DNA of 64,000 nt, from positions 32,919,493 through 32,983,492 of the forward strand of contig NC_044573.1 in the NCBI RefSeq assembly GCF_901933205.1, written 5' to 3'. The translations under genes and the position numbers were made by a program. Of this stretch, positions 1 to 12,300 are shown one piece after another. Source of the DNA: Camarhynchus parvulus. Taxonomy: Eukaryota; Chordata; Aves; Passeriformes; Thraupidae. Each line of letters starts with the position of its first letter. Position 1 is the first letter of the stretch. Below the pieces are notes generated by a model. That model saw only the letters and a list, made by a program, of their open reading frames with translations, was not told where the DNA came from and searched no databases.

Positions 1-3000
1 TTTACACCCAAAATATTAAACAGTTTGGTTTACAAAGGAAGGGATGTGGTAATGATTCAGTCAAAAGACATCCCCAAAAAGCACTTTATATTTGTGAGCT
101 GGCATCTGTATGTATTTCTGGATCTTACTGTGATCTGAATACAAAGAAATATGACTGGGCCGGTAGCTGCACCTATGCTCTGGTGTTTCTCACTGAGAAT
201 GCACCCCATGCACCAGATTACTTTTTGTCAGAACCATGAGTTAGAGACACCAGATAAATGACAATGGAAAAAGCAAAACTCGCAGAATTAAATAAGAACG
301 TTAATCTGAAATGCTGGTGCACAAAGTCTGTGAAATAAGTGCTTTCTGCATGGGTCTGCATAACTTTCATTCATTTATGAGATTATACTCATGATGCAGG
401 CTAAACGTGCTAAACTGCAGATCGACTTTGTCTGTTTTTCCTTATGACGCCTGTAGAGGGAGGTAGGGCTTGTGTTTTGGAAAGGAGTCTCGATTCGTGC
501 TGTCAAAGAACGCTGAGACATAGCCCTTACAGTTCTGCCAAGCAGCTGTGCTAAAACCACTCAGTTTTGTTCCCAGTAACTATTATTTCAGTCTGCAATT
601 GTTTTCATCCAAGTTGCAACAAGGTAATAAGGCATGGCAATATGCATATCTAAAACACTGCTATTAGGAAGAACCAAGGTACCTAAAGCCAGAGGATTCT
701 CACAAAAAATATATCTTTGACATTTGCTTAATGCTGCAATGATGTAATTCATTACCAAAAGAACTGACAGCAATCTAGCTGTTAGTGAAGTCATTATGCA
801 TGTTACTATGCTTATTTTTAGCTCTTCTAGCAAGTTTTTGAAATGTGTTAAATTACAGTGATATTGTGAGTTTCTCAAGAATTAACCTTAGCAGTTATTA
901 AACTATTAGGCAATGAGCTCTGTATTTGGCCTGTATGCTTTACTTCTTCACCTGCTAAATGTTCTGCATTTTCTTGTCTATGCTGTTGTAGTTTCTAAGC
1001 ATGCAACACTCAAAACCTGTACCAAAAATAAGTCCAGTAATAAAAGAAGTTAACATCTGCCTCTATTAGTGGATAAATTTAAGAAAGGAATGGTCAAACA
1101 AGAAGCATGAACCTAAAGGCCTACCCATGAGCTGCAAAAAGTGCACTCGGGGAAGAGCTAATATAAATATACAATACGAGATGTAATTTTTATTATTTTC
1201 TTTTTTTTTTTCTTGGCAGGTTTTCTCACTTATATGTCCAGTAACACAAAAAAAACCCAACCTTGCAAAGCACAAAAATACATCTGAGGGAATGCCAGTC
1301 TTCTGTCTTACCGTCACACAAACAAAATGAAAACCACAACCCTGAAGAGCCCAGCTACTCTAGGAAGATTTGAAGTATGTATATCTGAAGAAAGGGACTT
1401 CCATCAGCTTGGCATAAGCTGTACAGGAAATAAGCCACAGAAACTTGAAAACAGCTTTTGACATTGCATTTCAAGTGCTATGAAAACATAATTTCAGTAA
1501 TAGAGATTTTCTGTATAGATAAGCCTTCAAACACAGCGTTGAACATTTTAATGCAGTGTTGGATATCTGGACTTCTGTGTGAAAGGCCTGAAGAACTGAT
1601 TCTGGATATCTACGTCTACAGGTTAGCGACAAATCTGCCTAGGAGGGGCATTCAACAGTATTTGAGCAATGGGGATCACTGGAATTCCCACCTTGGATGT
1701 TTTTGGAATCATGTCTGAATTTTCTCGAAAGCATGATGATAGTAGGGCTGTATATCCCAGTAAGTGCTTATTTAGCCCAAGAATATATTTAGTTGAATTT
1801 AATCCCTGTTATCAACATGGTATTTTTGTATGACCAAGTCATACACAGACCTAAACAGGTCAGACTTCTCAGCAGCTGTTTGAAGTGCATGACACATTCT
1901 GGACGGAAGAAGCTGTAAGGAGTGTAATGAGGGCAGTTTTGAAGGAAATATCCCTTAATTGTGGCTGATGCTGCTGAATTAGTCATACATCCTTACTGCC
2001 AGGAGACACCAGCATGGAGCTTCAGCTCTTCTATCTCAGGACAGCATGTTTTACAACATGAATTTAGAGAAACAGCTGCAGTAATGAAATAATTCAAATT
2101 CTGCTCCTTACTCATAAATGTGCAATAGCCATTCCAAACAACACAGAACAAAATGGATTTTTTTTTTCTGGGAGCAAAATATGGCTCAAAAGACAAAGTG
2201 TTAAATTTTGGATTGTACAAAACCTGTGTCACTAACAGCATAGAATAGCTATCAATTAATTAGTTGAAAGCTTGTAAGGACAGACAAATCTTTTATGAAC
2301 ACATATCTCTTGAAGAGGTCTCTTCACTTTCAGTGTTGGTGTGCCAGTGAAAAATTGATTCTAGAATGTTAAATTAAAAATCGCCGCAGAAGTGTTTTAA
2401 GCACAAATTCATAATAAATTTCACATAGATTTCATCTGTTCGTTTTTTTACTGGGAAATTTACCAAACCATTCTACTTTATTTATCTATCTTCCCTGTCC
2501 CAAACATATCAATTTCCTTCAAATTACAGAAGCAAGCTCAGGAAGTTTGTTTATTTGAGGTCGTATCAATGGGATCAACCACATCAGTGCCTTAAGACTT
2601 ACATTATGAGTAATCGACTGTTTCATTTCATGTATCTTAACTACTCCTAATTCCCCTTGGGCTTCCTGTGCTTGCTGCATGTTGTGTTCTATCTGCTGGG
2701 GACAGTCAGCGTGCCTATTTTTAGCAGTGACAAATTAAACAGCCCTCACAAAGAAAGATGCAACAGCTGTTAAACAAGGATATAATATGAGTGAATAAAC
2801 ATCTCCCACTGACTTGTCCTTTTCAGAGAAGTTACTTGTTATTTCCTTTTTCTCAACGTCTACAGAAGAAAGGTATGGCTTTGCTAATTACTGCCTTACA
2901 AAGCTCAGGTCAGAGTTTTCAATCTGCAGCCCCACAGATTGTGTTCAGTCTGACAAAACAACTAATTCAATATGCTTCTCAGGAAGCCTCAGTTTCTTCC

Positions 3001-5500
3001 TATCACATTTGCACATCCTAAACTATACCACACAATCTCTTTCTCAAGTTTTATGCTGATATTTCCATCAACATTATCATTAGCCTGCAAGGCTGAGCTC
3101 TCATTATTGAAATGTCTAATGCTGAACAGGTTTACAGCCAGTACAGACACATTCCACCTTAACAACCCCTTATCACAGCATCTACTGGATTAATTACTGC
3201 AAGGTCACAAACCCTTCTAGATCAAAAGAGAACTGACTATGGAGTTCAACTTAACTGGCCTAATTCCAAGGGGCAAAATTTTTCATTAACTGGACCAAGT
3301 TTGTTTCTGATTCTATTTGTGTTTGTTATGATTTAAATATAGGTAAGTAGGAAGAGCTTAGGCAATTGCTAGCACAGTCATAATTTTCTTTCCCAGACAA
3401 ATGGCACAAGTGATGAGGGCCACTAGAAAAGCCTTGGCATCTCTAAAGTTACAATCAATATGTCAGCTATGATATACTGGTGCTTTAATAGGGAATGCCA
3501 AACACCTTTTTTGGGCAGCTCCTCAAAATATTGGAAGAGTGAGAGCAACACTTAAAAGTGTTCTACTAGATAGTGCATCACATGTGGTTCATCTTTGAGA
3601 GATTCACGTATTAAATCAGTCTCAAAAAAAAAAGTCATGCAAAACGAATACAAATAGTACAGCATTGGTTAAAAATTGTCATCCGATTGCAGGGGTTCCG
3701 TACTGTTGTTTCCTTATCACAAAAGTTTCGTACTTTCTTGGTGTTTCCTCATGGGCAGCTCCTCCAAGCACTGACTCTTTCTCCCTCTCAAAGTAGCCAA
3801 CTGACTCCAGTTCCCTTCTCAACCAGCCACCCCACTCTTTTACAGCACTCTTCTTCTCATTGATTAGAGCTGTGGCCTGTTAAAGTCAGACCTGCTCCCA
3901 GTCTTTGATAATTGGCCCAGCTGCAACTCCTTAGGGGTAAGATTACTTTCTACACTATCTTTATTTCCTTATATTCTATTCCCATACAAAAAATGGTAAC
4001 AGAAAAATGTATGACAAGTCTTCATGTACAGTTTAAAATTTGAAAGTGAAGTGAAAGTTCAACATTATCTGACAAAAGCTAAAATCTTGCAACCGTAAGA
4101 ATTACTGAGTGGATAGCATAAATTAATCAAATATATAGACCTACTTGATTTTCACTCCCTGTGTATTTATTCACATACAGTAATCATTTTCACATTTTCA
4201 GTCTTTTCCATGAATACTAAAATCACTTTTATAATGGCAGGCATTTCTCTCTCCATTTCACATTTGTGATCAGGGCTAAACTTTGCTTACATTTAGCCTT
4301 AATGGTGCATTTCTGTTGAGCATTAAATCTCATTTCAAGTCCCCAGCTATGCAACATTCCTTCCACTTACAGACTCCTGCTGCTCGTCTCTGCATTGGAT
4401 CATTAAGTGCTGCTTTGCAACAGCATCAAAATAAAACAAATCCCTTTTTCTCAGTTCGTGTTTGAAATGTTATCAGCACACAGTTGAAGAAATTTATTTA
4501 GACAGTCGTGGTCTTACATTTCATGTATAGAATACTTCTCCTGGTCTGTTGGAGGTGTAAGACATCTTGCTGCAACAAGAGCAAGGTGTTTTGATTCAAG
4601 GTGGGGAGGGGGAATCAGCCCAAGAGACACAGCAGTCTTGTAGACCAGTAGACAAGACAGTTACCATCTGATGAGACTGGAAAAGGAGGAATTGCTTCTG
4701 TTAATGCAAGGTTGCCATTCACTGACAAGTCAACAGTGACTACCTATGGAATAGTCAGAGATGTAAGCAGAAAGGAAGCTTCAAATCCTGACAACCTGCA
4801 CCAGAATACCAGCAAGGCTCTGAGACAGACTGCAAATTAAGCCTCAGCCTTTCCAGGAGTTTCATCGTAATACTACAAAAGCTCAGCAGCAGCTTCAAGA
4901 GGAAGCTGCAGCCTAGCTAGCAGAGTGAACTGAGGCTGCTCAAAGTCACTTTGTCATCTGCAGCCAGAACTGCAGGAGGAAGACAGAGATGAATGCTTAT
5001 CACATCTATACCTCACACTAACCTTAATAAATACAATTCTGTTTGCATTGTTTGGGGCACTGTTATCCACAGCCTGAAAATAGCTCAGCCTTCACCAAGA
5101 TGGCATTTTATAAAGTAGTGCTTTGCTAAAGAAGTGTATTTTTCCCACAGCTCTTTCTAGAGGGTACAATATACAACCAGTACAGAACCAGTACAACCTC
5201 TCAGCATTGTTGAACAACAAGAGAACAGCTGGCAAGATAGAGAAATTTGGAACAGGTTGCCTTTCAGAGTACTATAGCTAAACCCAGAATTTTAATAGCA
5301 TACGGTTTTGAGTAATTTTTTGGTACATGTATTACACATTAAAAATATTGGCAAAGGTTTCAAAGAGGATTTTATTTTTTTAAAAATAATTTATACAGCA
5401 CTGAATATTCTGATGACTTTCAGACCTAAAATAATCCCTATACACATGTAGGTGTTTGTGTATTGTATTACAACCTGGTACGTGTTGCCCCTCGTATTTT
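1..5500. other. Intergenic region left of TFB2M, no gene recognised
   Basis: AT-rich sequence without a reading frame that resembles a known protein, without a CpG island and without convincing exon structure. In human the next gene on this side is SMYD3, whose 5' end faces TFB2M, so the stretch is probably the SMYD3-TFB2M spacer; nothing in the sequence itself proves this. The short open frames here (60-96 codons) look like chance. Confidence 0.6.
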
Positions 5501-5545
5501 CAAAAGAAATAACTTTTACAACTTTTCCTCAGGGATATCACAATC

Positions 5546-6125
5546 TTTATTTTAAGCAACTCTCAGTTAATATTTTATCACCCTGTCATTACATTGTCTT
5601 CTATTAACATACCACTATTCATTTATTAGCATTTATTGACTTTAGGCTGCAAATTCAGAAAAGCAGACAATGTTGCAGGCTCAGTGGTTGTTAAGACCTT
5701 TGTATTCTGTGAATCTGTCAAAAGGGCATCCAAATCATTAAGCACTAAAATAAAAACCAAACAAATAATAATTTGGTCTGGTAATTTTTTTCAAATGTTG
5801 TAAATACACAGCAACAGTGTAACAAAACATTACATTTAAGTGGTACATCCAAAAGTAGCATGGGCTAATAAGCTCCTGCAAAAGTTGCAAAGCTTGTCCA
5901 TTGCAGATAGGATTGTGTGCAAAGCTTGTCCATTCCAGACAGGATTGTGAAAGATAACTGTGAATTCATTACTTTCATCCTAAGTAGAAGGGCTCTTGTT
6001 AATTGCTAAATTTTTCCTGTTTGGACAGGAAGTCATCTAGCTAACAGTATCTGTGATTTTATTTAAATCACTTTTTATCAAAGTAATCTTCCAGAAGCAA
6101 AAGTGATCTTCCAAAAGCTTTCGAT
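5546..6125 (-). other. TFB2M: TFB2M 3' UTR with candidate poly(A) signals
   Basis: Downstream of the TFB2M stop codon on the minus strand. AATAAA hexamers, read on the minus strand, occur at 6058-6063 (probably too close to the stop), 5632-5637, 5622-5627 and 5546-5551. The cluster at 5.55-5.64 kb is the likeliest 3' end. The UTR includes a 32-bp tandem duplication (5886-5949) and a shorter near-duplicate of about 18 bp around 6080-6118. The true cleavage site cannot be fixed without transcripts. Confidence 0.5.
5886..5949. repeat. 32-bp tandem duplication in TFB2M 3' UTR
   Basis: Two adjacent 32-bp copies (5886-5917 and 5918-5949), each starting TGCAAAGCTTGTCCATT and ending GGATTGTG. They differ at only two positions, so the duplication is fairly recent. 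Confidence 0.9.
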
Positions 6126-6312
6126 TTATAAGTTCATGGTCCTTGTACTTGCCAAGACTTCATCATGGAAGAAGGTCTCAGCAAACAAATCGGAGTTTTG
6201 CAAAGCCTCAAAAAGACGCTTATAGTCTTCTGGATACAAGTTACACATTGAAGCATTTTTGGGAATTTCTAGTGCTTTCAGTAATGTGTCACTATTGTCC
6301 AAGCTCCAGGAA
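6126..6312 (-). CDS. TFB2M: TFB2M coding exon 8 (last), stop TAA
   Basis: 187 nt. Acceptor GTTTCAG|. Encodes the C-terminal segment with [13 protein letters not shown] (human MHPQDFKTLFETI) and ends at TAA, 6128-6126. The tail after this helix differs from human in sequence and is slightly longer. Confidence 0.93.
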
Positions 6313-9300
6313 CTGAAACAAACAAAACAAAATCATAATGGAGCATTTCTTTCTGTGAAAAATTAAAAAGCAAGAAACATTATCTGAAGGTCCACTCTTT
6401 CATAGCCTCTAGAGGAAGCTAACCTCTTCTTGCAACACACTTTCAATCCATACTGCAAACAAGAAGAAACCTCTGCTATTAAAACACATCAATAGCAAAT
6501 AAAGCCTCCAGCACACACAGACAATACCAAGCCAAACAAACCTCCTCATTACAGGAAAGGTACTTGCTCTCCTTCAACCATCCTAAATTCATAAGTCAGT
6601 AATAGGCATTACGGCCTAGAAAGGGTGCTTCAGTGCTGGAGAAATTAAAGCCAAGGATGACTCAGTATAGCATGAACTAGTGACTTACACCTCCCAGGTA
6701 TTTTCTTCTACACCTAAACAGATGTATCCACCCTCCCTCCCATCTACATCTTTGCTATGAAAGCTATACTTTTATAAATGTGCACATACATTAACTATTT
6801 CCCAGACAGGGAAAAAAGTGTATAAATACACAGAAGATGCATATTAGAAGCCTTCAACTTCCTGGCTGAAGGATCAAGTGGAGATGAGGTATACCACTGA
6901 GCTTTAAGAAAGAAATCCATTAAGGCTCTTTCCACTTGTCTTTCTCAGACAGTTACTGGAATTTAGTAGCTTATTTTTTCCCCCTTTCTGGAAATTAACT
7001 TTCATAACCTACTATCAGCAAATGAGAAGTATATTCATTATTTTCATCAGCAAGAAGTCAACGCTTTCCAGACTGTGAACACCTTCCATTTCTGGGAAAC
7101 AGAAACCTACTGATCATAAAGAAACGTGAATAGCTTGCATAATTGGTAAAGTCCAAAGCCTAATTTTTTAATTAGGTAACAGCCATTTGAGGACATCCCC
7201 ATTGCACCTTCTATAACCTTCAGCTGTTTTCATTAGTGTGACTTTGATGTCTGTTGTAAGCTGAATCTCTTTCAGCTTTTAATTTCTGTACCTGCAAAAC
7301 TCTTGGTAGCTTTATTATTGTATCTGTAAAGTAAGTGAAAACTTCTTACAGATATATGACCTAAGCTCCATTGGAGGTACAGGAATTACTGCACATATAC
7401 ATTCTAAATACTTTCCAACCTTCCTGACAGGAACAGTCCCCAAAATACTGTATAGCAGGTTGCATAATAAAATCTTCTACATGTTGATAATTAATTAAAA
7501 ATTAATTAATGAGGGTTTTTTATGAGGTAGTATTTCATCTGCAAATAAACACTGCTTTGGGAACGTATTTTAATATTTTTATATATTTCTCTGAAGTATA
7601 AAAATTGTAATTCTTTCTTACTTACCTTAATCTATCAGTAAGTTTAGACTTGGGTTTAGCAAAGGACTGTTTCACCATGAAAATAAAGGTAGATGCATTT
7701 GAGGGCTTCAAGCCTCCCGTAAATAGATTTTGCTGAGGAGTCAGTCGTACCAAACAGAAATGGTCATTTGGCAGCCGCTGCAAGAAAAACAGAGCAAGTC
7801 ACTGAAAAAATCACTTTTTAAGACAGTATCTATCTTAAGCCAAGAGTTTCATCTTTGCCGCCAGTAACATTTCTTATTAAAAGTCTTAACAAGATGATTT
7901 CATCAGAAGATGAGGCTTCACCTCCCTGTGCCTCAAACAGAAAAGGAAATAGAAAACAAAAGAAACATACTATCACTTGGAGTTTATTTCTATATTTTTA
8001 AACTGGACTTTCTTTGTTGAAATAGACAACACAGGCTTGGTGTGAGTTTTCAAGATATTATATGGCCTATACTATGCAAGGTATCAGACCTGCCTTTTAT
8101 ATATAAAGACAGAATTATGTGAGTGTAACACTAAGACACTATTGCAACATGAGGATTTCACAAAACTGGGACAAAGTGGAGTCTTCAAAGGAAATAAATG
8201 TACTTCTGTATTGGCAGCAATGGATATATTACATCTGGCATCTCTACTTCTGAAGTTGTCCTGGTACATCTTGGATAGCCCACCTGATGGGGCTCTCCAC
8301 ATGGCTTTCCAGCAACACAACTAAGCATATAAGGCACACCCAGTCACTTATATATTACAGAAGTATTGCAAACTACACTCAATACAGCACCACAGCAGCT
8401 TTCCAAGGGGCTAGAAACTCAAAAATATTAAGTAAATGTGCTTTTATATTATCAGAATTAAATAGGAATATTCCTTTAGTATACAAAGCAACATCATTAC
8501 TTTTCCGAAGGAGAGAAGTAGATAACACAAGGTATTTTTGCACTTCTCAGATTTAAGTTCAGAGACTGGTGCTTTTCTACAATTAACTTGCACATGAAAT
8601 CTATCATAGACATGTGAATAACTATTTTAACCAAAACCAGCAGCATACTGATTGTGTTATTGACTGTGGTAACACTTGTTTTGTTCAAGCAGGTAGCTGT
8701 GACCATCAGTAACTTTCTCTGCAAAATACTTTACCTATTCATATTCCTTTGTGCTGTTTACTCACTACATTTTTTCCATCTCAGACAATAAAGATACGAG
8801 TTTATTTCAGTTTCCAAGAAAATAGCAATTCTTCACTCCACTTTTGATGAATATCTATGCTGCCCTAAATTTTAATTAGAACAGTTCTTAAAAAACACAT
8901 CTGTAAATGCTGCTATAAAGTTACTTTAACCTTTCATTAAGAGTAGTTTAGAAAAGGAAATACAACAATCTTACCCCAGCTTTTGGTATCGCTAGTCCCC
9001 CATTTTTCAAATTGGTTGCAAATGAAGACCAAGGTTCCTATGGGAGGAAGCAAATGGATTATGTATTATGGAATTAAAGTGTTTTGTTAGAATAGAATAG
9101 AATAGACTATTTCAGTTGGAAGGTACCTACAGTGATCATCTAGTCCAATTGCCTGAGCAATTCAAGGCTGGCCAAGCTAAAGCACTTTAGAAAGGGCATT
9201 TTCCAAATGTCCTCTTAAATGCTAACAGGCTTGGGGCATTGACCACCTCTCTGGGAAGCCTGTTATGGTGTTTGACCACCCTCTCCCAAAAGAAGCACTT

Positions 9301-12300
9301 GCTAATGCCAAGTCTAAACCTCCCCTGGCACAGCTTTGAACCATTTCCATATATCCTTGTCAGTGGATACCAGGGAGAAGAGCTCAGCACCTCCCTCTCC
9401 CATTCCCCTCCTCAGGAAGCTGTGGAGAGCAATGAGGTCACCCCTCAGCCTCCTTTGCTCCAAACAAGACAAGCCCAAAGCCCTCAGTTCCTCCTCATGG
9501 GACATTCCTTCTGGTCCTTTCACTGGCTTTGTTGCTGTCCTCTGAATGCACTCAAGGACTTTCACATCCTTCTTAAATTGTGGGGCCTAGAACTGCCCAA
9601 GTGTTTAAGGTGAGGCTGCATCAATGCTGAATTCAGTGGACAATCAGCTTTCTTGACCAGATGATGATGCTGTTTGAGGCACCCCAGGGTGCAGTTTGCC
9701 CTCCTGGCTGCCAGGGCACACCCTGCTGCCTCAGACTGAGCTGCTGCCAGCAGCAGCCCCAGGTGACCAGTGGCCAGCCAGGTGTAGCCCAAATCAGCCC
9801 TCTGAGCTCTGCCCTTCAGTCAGTTCTCCACCCAGCACACCCTGAACCTGCTCATCCCACAGCTGGACAGCTTTTCCAGAAAGATGCTGTGAAGGACAGT
9901 ATCAAAAGCCTCCCTAGAATCCAGAAAAATTGCATCCACCATTTTCCCTCCATCCACTGGGCAGGTGACCTTATCATAGGAGGGTGTCAAATGGGTTAAA
10001 CAAGACTTTTCTTTGTGAACCCATGTTAGCTGTGCCTGATGAGTTCATTATTCTTCAAATGCTTTTCAATAGTACCCAGCAGACTCTGGTACTCCAGAAT
10101 GGTTGCAGTTACTGAGGTTTGACAAACAAGTCTCACGTTGTTCTTTGTAGGAAGATGTGGAATAACACTGGCCTGCTTCAGTCAGCAGGGACCTCCCCAG
10201 ACTCCAAGACCTTTGGTATGTGATCAAGAGAGGTCCTGCCATGGCTTCACCAGCTCCTCAGTACGCTGGGGTGAATTCCATCAGGCCCCAAGGACCTCTG
10301 AACATTCCGCTGATACAGCTGGTCCCTTACAGTTTCAGTGTCCACAAATGGAAAGTCACAGTTCCCACACTCGTGGTCCTCTGGCTCAGGGAGCCAGGCA
10401 GACCATGGCTTATCAGTACTATTAAAGACTGAGGCAAAAGAAACATCAAATGCCTCCACTTCTACTTTATCCCTGTTAGTCAGGTGACCTCCTTCAAAAA
10501 GTACTATTCTTCAACTTCTTAAATGTTTACTTTAACGTATACCTTGTAGTATAAGGTATTTGGAAGACAATGGGCAGTAAAACCTTATTTTAGATTAGCA
10601 AAACATTTAAACTAGGACAGTAGGTTCCTAGAAAAATGGAGCACAAAGATAAATCTGAAAAGCATTAACTAACTGAAAGTTGATGGCCATGTGCTCATGA
10701 GGAACTTTTACAACTTTTACAACTAAACCACAGCATGTTTCACAAGGGAAGAAGGCACTGACTAGTAGGAGAAGCAGGTATGCTTGGAATATTTAAGCAC
10801 CGAGACTCAAAAAAATTTCTACTAAACACAGCTTAGGAAGTCAAAAGCATACATGTTGGCAAAATTCAGAGGATATAACAAAGAGCAGACAATGACAGAT
10901 TGGAAAAGCAGACTTCTAATTTCACACAACCATTAGCAAAATAGAAAAGGCTTATCTGGTGTGTAAACATCTTTTTTTATCTTCTAGAATCTGAGAATAA
11001 ATGTTTTTGAGTACAATGGCATGCAGTGAAAGCACTGACATCATAGTAGATGACAGTGTTGCTTAATTGAAAGAATTTTATACAAAACATGACTGGTTTA
11101 GCTTCTTACAAAAGTTTTTCAGCAGTTCTCCAACTGATTTAAACATCAAATTAGCTTCCAATTAGTTTGCAATGCTAAACCACTATAAATAAACCCTTTT
11201 CTAAATGCATGTCCATACACAGTTTTAGGCCATATCAGCTGGTACAAAACTCTTACCTTATGCAGTAATTCAATTTCATACCCTAGCTGTGCAAGTACAG
11301 TAAATGCTTGATAAATCTTCGACTTCCCAGGCTTTGCTGTTAATACCTAAAAAAATGGCAAAGAGCAAGCATTTTTGTTGCAATAACCAAGACTGTGTAT
11401 TATCTAAGCAAAATCCACATATATATATATATATATATAACAGTAAGAAATTCAGTTAAGTCTAAAATTCCAAGGTAAAGTTACATTAGGCCTCTAACAT
11501 GTGCTTTGTGCTATTTTAATTTATCTTGTCAGAACATAGGGCTAAAACACGTAATATTTGAAATATTTCTTCACAACAGTTATTTGGATAACTGAACTAT
11601 GTATGAATCCTCAGCATATACTTTCTGGTTCCTTTTAAGGCAGAGAATTTTCACACAGAAGAGAAATAAGGATCAGATTTCATATAACAACCGTAACTTT
11701 GGCAGAGTTATCAGTTTGCACTGATAAGATAAAATTCCCAAGAAGACACACAAAGCAGAGTAAGGAAAACATGAGGTGACCACGCTGAACATTAAGCAAC
11801 TGGCAGAGTCATCATCCTGATCAATGTTACAAATCAAACAACTCTTAGGGCAAGGAAAAAAGAAAAGCTTGTGATTATTCTCAAAAACACCAAGGAAAGA
11901 AATAAATTGTAGCAGGGAGATTTAACTTTGTGTAATAAATTTACACAGCCTTGTCATAAAGATAAAAAGCAAGAACAACCAACAAAAAGGAGTAAACAAT
12001 GTCTAGTTAAAGAAGGTTCCAATAGCTTTTACTACACACCTGTTATGTAACAGAGTTCACATTATAACCAGAAAAATTAATTTAAAAAAAAGGAACAGGG
12101 ACTACCTTAAATGAATAGGCTGCCCTGTATTTAGTAAAACATCCGACCATTAAAACATACCATGCAAGTGGGTATTTCAGTGGTGTCCAAACTGCCATTT
12201 CACAGAAGAATATACTTAAGACATTTAATTTTTTTTCAGTGGGGTGTTAGACACAACACTGGTTATGTAAGGACAAGGACCTGAAAGTCCTTGTCTACTT

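Noticed and set aside
9239..10425. Several plus-strand frames of 69-124 codons
   Set aside because: All are antisense shadows of the CR1 element at 9089-10500.
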